64,000 nucleotides of DNA from Rhodovarius crocodyli (GCF_004005855.1 NZ_SACL01000002.1:434001-498000), one strand, 5' to 3'; counted from the stretch's first letter, positions 1-9,365 are shown. Made by a program: numbers and translations. Notes: generated by a model not told the origin, from the sequence alone.

Positions 1-519
1 GTCGGCGGGGCCATTGGCCAGGCGCTCCGGCATGATGGCGGGCATATAGCTGGACGGCTTGCCGAGGGCGGCCGGCAGCAGGCCGAAGGGGCGCTTCAGG
101 CGGAACTGCACCGTGCGGTCGTCGAGTGCCGACAGCTCATCGGTCACGGCCCGCAGTTCCTGCCCGAAGGCATCCCGCCGCCACCAGCGCTGCAGGCTGG
201 CCACCACATCCCTGGCCAGCACCGGCGTGCCGTCATGGAACTTCAGCCCCTCGCGCAGGGTCAGTTTCCAGCGCCTGCCGTCATCTTCCATGACATGCCC
301 CGCCACCATCTGGGGCGAGACCTCGAAGCCGTCATTGGTCCCGTACAGCGTGTCATAGACGAGGAAGGCGTGGTTGCGCGTGACATAGGCGGTGGTGAAG
401 GTCGGATCGAGCACGCCCACATCGGCCTGCGGCACGAAGCGGACCACGCTGCCCTGCTGGGCGATGGCCGGGGCGGCGAACAGGCCGGCGCTGCCGGCCA
501 GCAAGGAACGACGGTTCAT
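1..519 (-). CDS. ABC transporter substrate-binding protein, SBP_bac_5 type (3' part outside window)
   Basis: The first 173 residues of a periplasmic oligopeptide-type solute receptor are present; the rest lies beyond base 1. The N-terminus begins [20 protein letters not shown], a twin-arginine-like signal peptide ending in an AxA site. The mature start follows the family pattern, with an [15 protein letters not shown] segment and [18 protein letters not shown], the usual SBP_bac_5 signature. The ATG at 517-519 overlaps the stop of the upstream dehydratase gene by four bases (ATGA), so it is probably the third gene of that operon. The ligand cannot be told; context suggests a receptor for whatever compound the dehydratase and lyase break down. 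Permeases and ATPases would have to lie beyond the edge. Confidence 0.9.
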
Positions 520-2237
520 AACGGGGTCTCCATCAGGCGTCGGGGATCGGTGAGGCGGCCCGTCACCGCGCTGGCGGCGACGGTGGCGGGGCTGGCGAGA
601 AGGATCTCGGCGCTGCGGCTGCCCATGCGGCCGGGCGCGTTGCGGGAACCGGAGGAGACACACACCTCCCCATCGCCCAGCAGGCCCATGTGCAGGCCCG
701 CGCAGGCGCCGCAGCCGGGCGGCGTCAGCACGCAGCCGGCATCGAGCAGGGTGGCGAGCGTGCCGTCCCGCAGGGCGGCGGACTGCACGGCGCGGGAGGC
801 GGGCGTGACCAGCATGCGCACCCCCGGCGCCAGGCGGCGGCCGGCGAGAATGGCGGCGGCCTCGCGCAGGTCCTCGATGCGGCCATTGGTGCAGGTGCCG
901 AGGAAGGCCTGGTTGATGGCGGGCGCGCCGAAATCCGCGATGGGGGCCACCCGGCCGGGCAGGGCGGCCATGGGCGACAGCGCGCCAAGATCGACCACGA
1001 CCTCCTGCATATAGGCCGCCCCGGCGTCGAGACGCGGCCAGCCATGGTCGGGCGGCACCATGGCCGCCTTGGCGCCGAGCTCGACGGCCATGTTGCACAG
1101 GGTCATGCGCTGGGCCGTGGACAGCGAGGCCACGCCCGGCCCGTGGAACTCCAGCGCGCGATAGGTGGCGCCCGCGCTGCCCATCAACCGCAGCAGCGTC
1201 AGGCAGATGTCCTTGGCGGTCACGCCGGGGTTGAGCACCCCGTCCAGCACGATGCGGATGGTCTCGGGCACCCGCAGCCAGATACGGCCGGTGGCCCAGA
1301 CATGAGCGGTCTCGGTGGCACCGAGCCCCGTGCCGAAGCAGCCGACCGCGCCCAGCGTGGTGGTGTGGCTGTCGGCGTTGAAGGCCAGCTCGCCGGGCTT
1401 CACCAGCCCCTGTTCGATGCAGATCTGGTGGGAAATGCCCTCGCCCACCTCATGCAGCCGCTCCACGCCGAGGCGTTGCAGGAAGCGCCGGCCCTCGGCA
1501 TGGGCGGTGGCGTGCTCCACCGTCTCGGCCGGGGCGAAATGGTCATAGAACACACCGAGCCGTTCCGGATGCGGCAGGCGGGTGACGCCGGCGCGATCCA
1601 GGTGGTGCATCAGCAGCGAGATGGTGTCGTCCGGGATGAAGCAGTGGTCGGGCGTCACCTCGGCCATCTCGCCCGCGCGCAGGGGGCGGCCGGCGGCGCG
1701 GGAGAGGATCTGCTCCGCCAGCGTGCCGTTGTCGCGGACAGGCGCATGCAGCGGCGCGGGGGCCGCGGCCGCCAGGCCCGCGAGCAACCCGCCGCGGGCG
1801 ATGATCGCCAGCAGCGCGGCGGGCAGGGGCGGTACGGCAAGACGCTGCCCGTCCGCCTCGATCCAGCCCTCGGCCAGGTCGGCGGTCACGGTGGCCCCGG
1901 TCTCCAGCGCAGGCAGTTCCGGGCAGGCCACGGCGGGCAGGCCGTTGTTGATGCAGTTGCGGAAGAACAGGCGGGAGAAGCCGCGCGCCACCACCAGCTT
2001 CACGCCGGCACCCAGCAGGGCGGTCACCGCTTCCTCGCGCGCGCTGCCGCCGCCCAGGTTGTCGCCGGCCACCAGCACCGGGTGGGCGGCCACGCGGGCG
2101 GGCCATTCGTCACCCAGCCCCTGCAGCGCATGGGCCGCCTGGCGCCTGTGGTCCGTGATGCCCATGAAGCGCGCGGGGTAGAGAAGGTCCGCGTTGATGT
2201 CGCTGCCCGCGACCAGCGCGCTGCCGGAAACCCGCAT
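516..2237 (-). CDS. Fused small-large aconitase-family dehydratase (swivel domain first)
   Basis: This 573-residue protein joins both subunits of an isopropylmalate dehydratase-like enzyme in one chain. Residues 1-155 are a LeuD-like swivel domain ([13 protein letters not shown] at 58-70, [10 protein letters not shown] at 94-103). Residues about 170-565 are a LeuC-like catalytic part: DSH at 289-291, and cluster cysteines at C449 (LGTCTNGR), C509 and C512 (PPGCGACAG). A GRMGS-AEI segment near 536 resembles homoaconitase/dimethylmaleate hydratase relatives. Three cysteines imply a 4Fe-4S cluster and reversible (de)hydration of a 2- or 3-hydroxy diacid. The order small-then-large is opposite to AcnA and recalls AcnB without its HEAT domain. 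The start overlaps the lyase stop (ATGA), so the two are probably translationally coupled. The substrate is unknown; leucine biosynthesis is unlikely given the partner. Confidence 0.9.
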
Positions 2238-3115
2238 CAGCCCTGTTCCGGCCGGTAGCGCGTGTCCATGGCGGCCACCGCCTCCAGCCCGACGATCTCG
2301 TTGAACTCGGCAAAGCCGCTCATCCGGTCGGCCATGGCGGCATAGGTGCCGGCGCGGTTCACCTCGGCATACAGGTCGCCCAGGGCCCGCGTCACGGCGA
2401 ACACCACGTCGGGGTTCTGCACGAAGCGAAAGCCCATGGCCGCGATCTCGGCGGCGGGCGGGGTGGGGGAACGGCCGCCGAGCGCCCAGTTGAACACGGT
2501 GGGGCAGTCGAACTGCGGCGGCACGGAGGCCATCTGCTCCATGGTCTCCAGCGCCTCGATGAAGATCATGTCGGCGCCGGCCTCGCGATAGGCATGGGCG
2601 CGCTCCAGGGCGTCCTCGTAATTCGTGACCGCCAGGGCGTCGGTGCGGGCCAGGATGGCGAAATCGGCGTCGCGGCGGGTGTCCACGGCGGCCTTGATCT
2701 TGGCGACCATCTCCGCCTTCGGGATCACCCGCTTGCCTGCCATGTGGCCGCAGCGCTTGGGGGATACCTGGTCCTCGATCTGCACCCCCGCGACGCCGGC
2801 CTTCTCCAGCCCCCGGATCAGCCGCCCGACATTGAGATGGTTGCCGTAGCCATCATCGCCGTCGGCCAGCAGCGGCACGCCGATACGGTCCGCGATGCGG
2901 GCCGCGGTCTCCACCATCTCGGTCAGGGTCAGATAGCCGACATCGGGCAGGCCGAGGCGACCGGCGGCCACGCAATAGCCGCTCATATAGGCCATCGGCA
3001 GGCCGGCGCGCTCGGCCAGCAGGGCCGACAGCGCGTCATAGACGCCGGCCATGGGGATCAGCTCGGTGCCGGCCATCAGCTGGCGGAGGGCGGCGGGGCG
3101 GGATTCTGTGCTCAC
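2237..3115 (-). CDS. Isocitrate lyase / PEP mutase superfamily C-C lyase
   Basis: The 292-residue protein has the superfamily metal-binding segment DGDDGYG (85-91) and the mobile catalytic loop KRCGH (120-124) with C122. That cysteine is found in isocitrate, 2-methylisocitrate and 2,3-dimethylmalate lyases but not in PEP mutase, so C-C cleavage of a 2-hydroxy diacid is expected. I chose the GTG at 3113-3115 (MSTESRP...) because family homology begins just after it; the frame stays open upstream but that part overlaps the divergent regulator. The gene is first in an operon with the fused dehydratase. The pair matches the logic of dimethylmaleate hydratase plus dimethylmalate lyase, or of a methylisocitrate-type route. 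Oxaloacetate hydrolase activity is a less likely alternative. Confidence 0.9.
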
Positions 3116-3128
3116 GTCACGCAGAATG

Positions 3129-3169
3129 AACCAGTACGATTTTATGGCAATCGGCAAATTGTACTGGTT
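3129..3169. promoter_or_regulatory. Inverted-repeat operator between lyase operon and mocR-type gene
   Basis: AACCAGTAC at 3129-3137 and GTACTGGTT at 3161-3169 form a perfect 9-base inverted repeat with a 23-base spacer, in the 56-base gap between two divergent genes. A minus-strand -10-like TAAAAT (3139-3144) lies between the arms. The placement fits binding of the MocR regulator encoded immediately to the right, controlling itself and the lyase operon. This is inferred from position and symmetry. Confidence 0.6.
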
Positions 3170-3171
3170 TA

Positions 3172-4563
3172 ATGTGCGGGCGCGCCGCGGCGCATAGGAA
3201 AGCGTCAGCCGATGCGTTATCAGGCAGCACCGTTCCCGCCCGGAGAATCCGTCCCCTGGCCACACCCAAATTCCTGACGCTGGTCGACCATCTGGCCCAG
3301 GGCATTGCCAGCGGCCGCTGGCGCGAGGGCGAGCGCCTGCCGCCGCAACGCGAGCTCGCGGCCCAGTTCGGCGTGACCATCGCGACCATGACCCGCGCCG
3401 TGGCCGAGGCGACGAGGATGGGGCTGGTGATCGCGCGTCCCGGCAGCGGCACCTATGTGCGCGGCGCCGAGGCACCGGAGCCCAGCGGCATCGACCTGCG
3501 GCTGAACAACGTGCCCATCGTGCCCGGCATCCGCGCCGCGCTGGCTGCGGCGATGGCCGAGCTGGGGCGTGAAGGCGACCCGGAGCGCCTGTTCGGCTAC
3601 AACCCCGGCACGGGTGCCGCCCGACACCGCGCGGCGGCCGCCCGCTGGGTGGCGCCGCGCGGCCTGACCACCTCGGCCGAGGGGCTGCTGCTGTCCCACG
3701 GCGCGCAGCACGGCCTGGCGGCCTGCCTCGCGGCGCTGGCCCGGCCCGGCGACACGGTGCTGTGCGAGGCCTGGACCTATGCGGGCTTCCACCGCCTGGC
3801 GGCCGAGGCCGGCCTGCGGCTTCAGGGCGTGGCCATGGACGAGGAAGGCATGTGCCCCGAGGCGCTGGCCCGGGCCCTGCGTGAAACCGGCGCGCGCCTG
3901 GTTCTCTGCAGCCCCGCCGTGCAGAATCCCACCACCGCCACCATGGGGCTGGCGCGCCGCCGCGCCATACTGGACGCCTGCCGGGCAGTGGATGCCTTCG
4001 TGCTGGAGGACGACGTCTGCGGCTATCTGGCCGGCGACACCCTGCCGCCGTTGGCCGAGCTGGACCCGGAGCGCGCGGTCTATATCACGGGCCTTTCCAA
4101 GGCCGTCGCCCCCGGCTTCCGGCTGGGGCTGCTGCGCCCCCCGGCGCGCCTGCGCGCGGCCATCACCCAGGCGCTGGGCGTGCATCACTGGGTCGCCCCG
4201 GGCTTCTATGCTGAGGTCCTGGCCCGGCTGGTCGAGGCCGGGGTGCGGGCCGATCACCGGGCAGAGGTCGCGGCGCGCATGGCGCTGCTGGCCGCCCCGC
4301 TAGGCCTGCGGCCGCCGCTCGCCAGCTATCACGCCTGGCTGCCGGTGCCCGATGTCTGGCCCGTGGGCGATTTCGTGGCGGCGCTGGCCGGGCGGGGCGT
4401 GCTGGTGTTGCCGGCCGGGCATTTCGCCGTGGCCGGGGCGCCCGCGCCGCGCCATGTGCGGCTGTGCCTGGGGGCGGTCCCGCCCGAGGCGCTTTCCCGT
4501 GCGGCGGGCATCATCGCCGGGCTGGCGCGCGAACAGCCCTGGGCCCAGCAGGCGATGGTCTGA
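3172..4563 (+). CDS. MocR/PdxR-type GntR regulator with aminotransferase-like domain
   Basis: The 463-residue protein has an N-terminal GntR winged helix (about 32-97, with GERLPPQRELAAQFGVTIAT and GSGTYVRG). A fold-type I aminotransferase-like effector domain follows, with the PLP lysine in the GLSKAVAPGFR segment. Such MocR proteins sense PLP or an amino compound and act on nearby divergent genes. The ATG at 3172 is the first in frame. The first 25 or so residues are not family-like, so a later start is possible. It is divergent from the lyase/dehydratase operon, its likely target, and ends directly against the convergent cardiolipin synthase stop with no spacer. Confidence 0.9.
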   Translation: MCGRAAAHRKASADALSGSTVPARRIRPLATPKFLTLVDHLAQGIASGRWREGERLPPQRELAAQFGVTIATMTRAVAEATRMGLVIARPGSGTYVRGAEAPEPSGIDLRLNNVPIVPGIRAALAAAMAELGREGDPERLFGYNPGTGAARHRAAAARWVAPRGLTTSAEGLLLSHGAQHGLAACLAALARPGDTVLCEAWTYAGFHRLAAEAGLRLQGVAMDEEGMCPEALARALRETGARLVLCSPAVQNPTTATMGLARRRAILDACRAVDAFVLEDDVCGYLAGDTLPPLAELDPERAVYITGLSKAVAPGFRLGLLRPPARLRAAITQALGVHHWVAPGFYAEVLARLVEAGVRADHRAEVAARMALLAAPLGLRPPLASYHAWLPVPDVWPVGDFVAALAGRGVLVLPAGHFAVAGAPAPRHVRLCLGAVPPEALSRAAGIIAGLAREQPWAQQAMV

Positions 4564-6009
4564 CTACAGCAGCGGGCTGAACATGGTCAGCGCATTGTCC
4601 CACAGCCGACGCGGCAGGCCGCGCCCGCGCAGGGCCTTCCGCGTCACCTCGATGGAGGCCGCGCGATAGACCTCCTGGCGCGCCCGCACCTGCGTCACGA
4701 TGTCGCCCGGTCCGAGCAGGGTGTTGTTCTCCAGGTTCAGCTCCATGCTGCGCCGGTCCATGTTGGCGGAGCCCACCAGCGCCACCTCGGCGTCGGCCAC
4801 CAGCGTCTTGGCGTGCAGCAGCCCGCCCTGGAACTCGAAGACGCGCACGCCCGCATCCAGCAGGTCCGGGTAATGGGCCTTGCCGATCGCGCCCACCGCC
4901 CAGGAATCATTGCGCGCCGGCAGGATCAGGCTGGTGGCCACGCCCCGCCGCGCGCAGGCGATGAGGGCCGCCAGCACCGGCGGGTCCGGCACGAAATAGG
5001 GGGTGGTGATCACCACCTCGCGTTCCGCGCCGCACAGCAGCCCGACGAAGACGTCCGACATGGCGCCCCGCACCGCCAGCGGGCCGGTGCCGAAGGCGAT
5101 GGCGGGAAAGCCGCCTTCCAGCGGTGCGGGCGCCGCGGGGGGCAGGGCCAGCTCCTCCTCCGTCTCGGCCATCCAGCTGGCGGTGAACAGCAGCTGGTTC
5201 TGCAGCACGACCGGCCCCTGGAAGCGCAGCATGATGTCCACCCAGGGCGCGAAGCGGCGCTTGATCCGGAACTCCGGGTCGGCCGCGTTCTGGCTGCCGC
5301 CATAGGCGATGCGGTCGTCGATCACGACGATCTTGCGGTGGTTGCGCAGGTCCGCCCGGTTGCCGAGGAAGAACAGCAGCCCCCGGTCGACCTTCAGCGC
5401 GGCGCAGAGCTGCACGCCGTCCCGCGCCATGTCCCGCCAGTGGCGGGAACGGATGAGCGAGCGCGAGCCCAGCCCGTCCGCGATGACCCGGCAGGCCACC
5501 CCGCGCCTGGCCGCCGCCCGCACCGCCTGCATCAGCCGCAGGCCGTTATTGTCGGCCAGCCAGATGTAGAAGGAGATGTGGACGCTGTGCCACGCCGCAT
5601 CGATATCGCGCACCATGGCGTCGATGGCCGCGTCGGCATCGGCCAGCACGGTCGCGCGGTTGCCGCCCACGGCAGGCACGGCGGCGATGGCCTCGCAGCG
5701 GCGGAACACAGGCCGGAAGCCCGCGGGCAGGGCAGGGGCGCCCGCGATCACGGGCGGCCATGCCGCGCGAAGCTGGCCGCGCAGCGCCTGCGCCACCTGC
5801 AGGGAGCGCCGGCGCACCCGGCGCTCCAGCCAGGGCTCGCCCACCAGCAGATAGGCCGCGATCCCCAGGCCCGGCAGCAGCAGCAGCGCCAGCACCCAGG
5901 CCGCGCGCGAGGAAGGGTCCTTGCCGTCCACCAGGATGGCGCGGCCGACGGCCGCGATCTGGGCCGCGGCCAGGCAGAGCCCCCAGAAGAATTCGCCTGA
6001 CATGGTCAC
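4564..6009 (-). CDS. cls: Cardiolipin synthase (phospholipase D family)
   Basis: This 481-residue inner-membrane enzyme makes cardiolipin by phosphatidyl transfer. Two hydrophobic segments lie near 8-25 and 36-56 (with the usual PLD-nuclease N-terminal pattern around DPSSRAAWVLALLLLPGLG). Two HKD motifs follow: HRKIVVIDD (224-232, then GGSQN) and HAKTLVADAEVALVGSANMD (399-418). TTPYFVPDPPVL at 335-346 is typical of bacterial Cls. Length and domain order are normal. It is monocistronic, convergent with the MocR gene and divergent from the purine permease. The upstream gap to the permease start is under 70 bases. I see nothing unusual in it. Confidence 0.93.
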   Translation of the reverse strand: MTMSGEFFWGLCLAAAQIAAVGRAILVDGKDPSSRAAWVLALLLLPGLGIAAYLLVGEPWLERRVRRRSLQVAQALRGQLRAAWPPVIAGAPALPAGFRPVFRRCEAIAAVPAVGGNRATVLADADAAIDAMVRDIDAAWHSVHISFYIWLADNNGLRLMQAVRAAARRGVACRVIADGLGSRSLIRSRHWRDMARDGVQLCAALKVDRGLLFFLGNRADLRNHRKIVVIDDRIAYGGSQNAADPEFRIKRRFAPWVDIMLRFQGPVVLQNQLLFTASWMAETEEELALPPAAPAPLEGGFPAIAFGTGPLAVRGAMSDVFVGLLCGAEREVVITTPYFVPDPPVLAALIACARRGVATSLILPARNDSWAVGAIGKAHYPDLLDAGVRVFEFQGGLLHAKTLVADAEVALVGSANMDRRSMELNLENNTLLGPGDIVTQVRARQEVYRAASIEVTRKALRGRGLPRRLWDNALTMFSPLL

Positions 6010-6075
6010 GCCGCGACTATGCCAGATTCGGATCGAATCGGCGTATCGTTGCGCAGCCAGCCAGGAGGACCCGCC

Positions 6076-7362
6076 GTGGACCGCTTCTTCTCGCTCTCAG
6101 CCCGCGGCACCGATACCCGCACCGAGATCATCGCCGGCCTCTCCACCTTCCTCACCATGGCCTACATCATCGTGGTGAACCCCTCGATCATGGCGGCGGC
6201 GGGCATCGACCAGGGGGCGGCCTTCGTCGCGACCTGCCTGGCGGCGGCCATCGGGTCGATGTTGATGGGCATGATCGCGAATTTCCCGATCGCGCTGGCG
6301 CCCGGCATGGGGCTGAACGCCTATTTCGCCTTCGCCGTGGTGCAGGGCATGGGCGTGCCCTGGCAGGTGGCGCTGGGGGCAGTGTTCCTGTCGGGGCTGG
6401 TGTTCCTGGCGGTTTCCCTGCTGCGGGTGCGCGAATGGCTGGTGAACGGCATTCCGGTCTCGCTGAAATTCGGCATCGCGGCCGGCATCGGCTTCTTCCT
6501 CGGCCTGATCGGGCTGAAGAACATGGGCCTGGTGGTGGGGCATCCGGCCACGCTGGTGGCGCTGGGGCCGATCGCGCAGACCTCCACCCTGCTGGCCTGC
6601 GGGGGCTTCCTGCTGATCGCGGGGCTTTCGGCGCGCGGCGTGCCGGGGGGCATCGTCATCGGCATCCTGGCCACGGCGTTGGCCGGGATTCCCTTCGGGC
6701 TGACCACCTTCCAGGGCATCGCCAGCCTGCCGCCCTCGCTCGCGCCCACCTTCCTGCAACTGGACATCGCGGGCGCGCTCGGCCTCGGCGTCCTGAGCAT
6801 CGTGTTCACCTTCTTCCTGGTGGACCTGCTGGACAACACCGGCACGTTGATCGGCACGGTGCACCGCGCGGGGCTGATGCGGCCGGACGGCACGGTGCCC
6901 AACCTCGGCCGCGCATTGCTGGCCGATTCGACCGGCGCGGTGACCGGGGCGGTGCTCGGCACCTCCACCACCGTCAGCTACATCGAGAGCGCGGCGGGCA
7001 TCCAGGCGGGCGGGCGCACCGGCCTCACGGCGGTCACGGTCGGGGTGCTGTTCCTGCTGGCGCTGTTCCTGGCGCCGCTGGCCACCTCCATCCCGGCCTT
7101 CGCCACCGCACCCGCGCTGGTCTTCGTGGCCTGCCTGATGGCGCGCTCACTGAAGGAGCTGAACTGGGAGGATTCGACCGACTACATGCCCGCCATCGTG
7201 ACGGCACTGGCCATGCCCTTCACCTTCTCCATCGCGACGGGCATCGGCCTCGGCTTCATCGCCTTCGCGGGCGGCAAGGCGATCGCGGGCCGTGCGGCTG
7301 AGGTGCATGGCGCCGTGTGGCTGATCGCGGCGCTGTCTGTCGTGAAGTTCGCGCTGGCCTGA
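6076..7362 (+). CDS. NCS2 family purine permease (AzgA-like)
   Basis: The 428-residue multi-pass permease probably imports adenine, guanine or hypoxanthine with protons. It starts MDRFFSLSARGTDTRTEI and carries the AzgA-subfamily stretches STFLTMAYIIVVNPSIM and ALAPGMGLNAYFAF, VDLLDNTGTLIGT and a GTSTTVSYIESAAGI loop. I chose the GTG at 6076 because a strong ribosome site (CCAGGAGGAC) precedes it by seven bases; an upstream in-frame ATG at 6019 gives an N-terminus unlike the family. It appears monocistronic and is followed by a hairpin at 7369-7388. The exact purine cannot be read from sequence. Confidence 0.92.
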   Translation: MDRFFSLSARGTDTRTEIIAGLSTFLTMAYIIVVNPSIMAAAGIDQGAAFVATCLAAAIGSMLMGMIANFPIALAPGMGLNAYFAFAVVQGMGVPWQVALGAVFLSGLVFLAVSLLRVREWLVNGIPVSLKFGIAAGIGFFLGLIGLKNMGLVVGHPATLVALGPIAQTSTLLACGGFLLIAGLSARGVPGGIVIGILATALAGIPFGLTTFQGIASLPPSLAPTFLQLDIAGALGLGVLSIVFTFFLVDLLDNTGTLIGTVHRAGLMRPDGTVPNLGRALLADSTGAVTGAVLGTSTTVSYIESAAGIQAGGRTGLTAVTVGVLFLLALFLAPLATSIPAFATAPALVFVACLMARSLKELNWEDSTDYMPAIVTALAMPFTFSIATGIGLGFIAFAGGKAIAGRAAEVHGAVWLIAALSVVKFALA

Positions 7363-7368
7363 TCGCGG

Positions 7369-7388
7369 GCGTGACGAAATGTCACGCA
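7369..7388. terminator. Hairpin after purine permease
   Basis: GCGTGAC (7369-7375) and GTCACGC (7382-7388) pair around a six-base loop just after the permease stop. Downstream is only a short T-rich stretch (CTTTTGTTTCTT) ten bases away, so this may be a weak terminator or an unrelated operator. Confidence 0.3.
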
Positions 7389-7504
7389 GAATGACTTTTG
7401 TTTCTTATCAATTGGTTATAGTTGTGGGCGCCCCGTGCCGCCGGTAATCTCATGCCCGTGAGGTAACCGATGGTTGCGACGGGCGTTTCTCTCTCGACCC
7501 GAAT

Positions 7505-7531
7505 GATTTGATAAGATATGCGTATCAAATC
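7505..7531. promoter_or_regulatory. Probable MarR operator
   Basis: GATTTGATA (7505-7513) and TATCAAATC (7523-7531) are perfect 9-base arms around a 9-base spacer, ending 17 bases before the marR-type start codon. A related half site, TTATCAA, occurs near 7406. The size and position are those of a MarR dimer site that would repress the regulator-efflux operon. Confidence 0.6.
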
Positions 7532-7548
7532 GGGCGAGAGGATGTGAA

Positions 7549-7992
7549 ATGAGCGCAGCAGGCGCGGATGAAGGGGTCGCCGTGCTGCGCGCGGTCATGG
7601 CGCTCGGCCGCAGGCTGCGCGCGGCGCGCCCGGCGGCCGGGGTCAACCTCTCGGGCCTCAGCCTGCTCGGCACGCTTGCCAGGCGTGGCCCGATGCCCGC
7701 CGCCCAGCTGGCCCAGGCCGAGCGCCTGCAGCCGCAATCCCTGACCCGGCTGATCGCCGCCCTGGAACGCGACGGGCTGATCGAACGCCACCGCTCGGAC
7801 GCCGACCGCCGCGCGCTGCTGATCGCGCCCACCCCGGCCGGCCGCGCCGCGCTGGCCGAGGAGATCCGCATCCGCCAGGCCTGGCTGGACCGCGCCATGC
7901 ACAGTGCCTTGTCGGCCGAGGAGCGCCGGACCCTGGCCATGGCCGCCGAGGGCATGATGAAACTGGCCCAGGCCGAGGATGTGCAGCCATGA
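7549..7992 (+). CDS. MarR family transcriptional regulator
   Basis: The 147-residue winged-helix repressor has the MarR core: a recognition region LAQAERLQPQSLTRLIAALERDG and the wing LIERHRSDADRRALLIAPT. It starts at an ATG behind GAGAGGATGTGAA and its stop overlaps the start of the outer-membrane factor gene (ATGA). It is thus the first gene of the efflux operon. The 9-base inverted repeat just upstream suggests autorepression of the whole operon, relieved by a pump substrate. The ligand is unknown. Confidence 0.92.
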   Translation: MSAAGADEGVAVLRAVMALGRRLRAARPAAGVNLSGLSLLGTLARRGPMPAAQLAQAERLQPQSLTRLIAALERDGLIERHRSDADRRALLIAPTPAGRAALAEEIRIRQAWLDRAMHSALSAEERRTLAMAAEGMMKLAQAEDVQP

Positions 7993-9365
7993 GCCTGCCG
8001 AGACGCGGCCTCTGCGCCGCCCTTCTGCTGTCAGGGTGCGCGGTGCGCCTGCCGGGCACCAATTCGGGCATCGAGCTGCCCGACCGCTTCACCGCCGCCG
8101 AGGCCGCGGCCCTGTGGCCCGCCGTCGATTGGTGGAAGGGCTTCGGCTCGTCGGAGCTGGATGCGCTGATGGCGGCCGCCGCCACCGGCAGCTTCGACAT
8201 CCGTGCCGCCGAGGCACGGCTTCGCCAGGCCGATGCCCAGGTGCGCGTCACCGGCCAGGCGCTGCTGCCCACCGGCAACCTGACCGCCAACACGACGCGC
8301 AGCCAGACCTCGGGCACCACCAGCGTCAGCGGGCGCACCACCATCCGCTCCATCGACGCGTTGTCGCTGAATGCCAGCTACGAGCTGGATTTCTGGGGCC
8401 GCAACCGCGCGGCGCTGGAGGCCGCGCGGCAGTCCCGCAACGCCAGCCGCTTCAACCTGGCCGTGGTGGGGCTGACGACCCAGGCCTCGGTCGCCAATAC
8501 CTATCTGCAGGTGCTGGCCTCGCGTGAGCAGCTGGAGATCCAGCAGCAGAACCTGGCGGCGGCCGAGCGCATCCTGTCCCTGCTGCGCATCCAGGTGAAT
8601 GCGGGCACCTCCTCGGGGCTGGAACTCGCGCAGCAGCAGACGCTGGTGGACCAGCAGCGCGCGCAGATCCCGCCGCTGCGCCAGGCGGTGGCGCAGAACA
8701 CCGCCTCGCTCGGCACGCTGACCGGGCAGGTGCCCGAGCGTATCGCGGCCCCGCGGATGAAGCTGGCGGAGCTGCGGGTGCCGCCCGCCAGCCCCGGCCT
8801 GCCGTCGGAGGTATTGGCCCGCCGCCCCGACATCGCCCAGGCCGAGGCCACGCTGACGCAGTATCAGGCCAGCGCCTTCAGCGCGCGGGCGGCCATGCTG
8901 CCGGCCTTCACCCTGACCGCCAGCGGCGGCTTCCAGTCCCTGCTGATCGAGAACCTGCTGCGCCCGGGCTCGGCCGTGTTCAGCCTGGCGGCGGGGCTGA
9001 CCCAGCCGATCTTCCAGCTGGGCCAGCTGCGCGCCCAGGCCCGGCTGACCGAGGCCCAGGCCGAGGAAATGCTGGAGAACTACCGCAAGGCGATCGTGGC
9101 GGCGCTGGTCGATACCGAGAACGCGATCGTGGCGCTGAACGAGACGACGGACCAGGAGCGGCTGCAATCGGCCGCCACCCGCAGCGCCGAGACGGCGCAG
9201 GGCATCGCGGAGACCCAGTTCCGCGTCGGCACCGTGCCGCTGATCAATGTGCTGAACACCCAGCAGACCCTGTATTCCGCGCGCAACCAGCTGGTGCAGG
9301 TGCGCCTCGCACGCTTCCAGGCGGCAGTCGGCCTGTTCCGCGCCCTGGGTGGAGGATGGTCGTAA
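7989..9365 (+). CDS. Outer membrane factor of RND efflux (NodT/OprM family lipoprotein)
   Basis: This 458-residue protein would form the trimeric outer-membrane channel of the efflux pump. The signal peptide ends in a lipobox LLSGC with C17 as the lipidated residue. Two tandem OEP repeats follow (about 60-250 and 270-455), with LSLNASYELDFWGRNRAALEAA typed motifs and the second repeat RRPDIAQAEATLTQYQASA. Length is normal for NodT-type factors. It overlaps marR by four bases and the adaptor gene by about ten, so the four efflux genes plus marR are one operon. Confidence 0.93.
   Translation: MSLPRRGLCAALLLSGCAVRLPGTNSGIELPDRFTAAEAAALWPAVDWWKGFGSSELDALMAAAATGSFDIRAAEARLRQADAQVRVTGQALLPTGNLTANTTRSQTSGTTSVSGRTTIRSIDALSLNASYELDFWGRNRAALEAARQSRNASRFNLAVVGLTTQASVANTYLQVLASREQLEIQQQNLAAAERILSLLRIQVNAGTSSGLELAQQQTLVDQQRAQIPPLRQAVAQNTASLGTLTGQVPERIAAPRMKLAELRVPPASPGLPSEVLARRPDIAQAEATLTQYQASAFSARAAMLPAFTLTASGGFQSLLIENLLRPGSAVFSLAAGLTQPIFQLGQLRAQARLTEAQAEEMLENYRKAIVAALVDTENAIVALNETTDQERLQSAATRSAETAQGIAETQFRVGTVPLINVLNTQQTLYSARNQLVQVRLARFQAAVGLFRALGGGWS

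Noticed and set aside
690-2258. A 522-codon plus-strand frame opposite the dehydratase
   Set aside because: Composition is Gly/Ala/Arg/His-rich with no motif; the minus strand encodes a complete cluster-binding dehydratase.
2237-3475. A 412-residue form of the lyase
   Set aside because: The N-terminal extension runs antisense through the MocR gene and its operator; homology starts at the GTG at 3113-3115.
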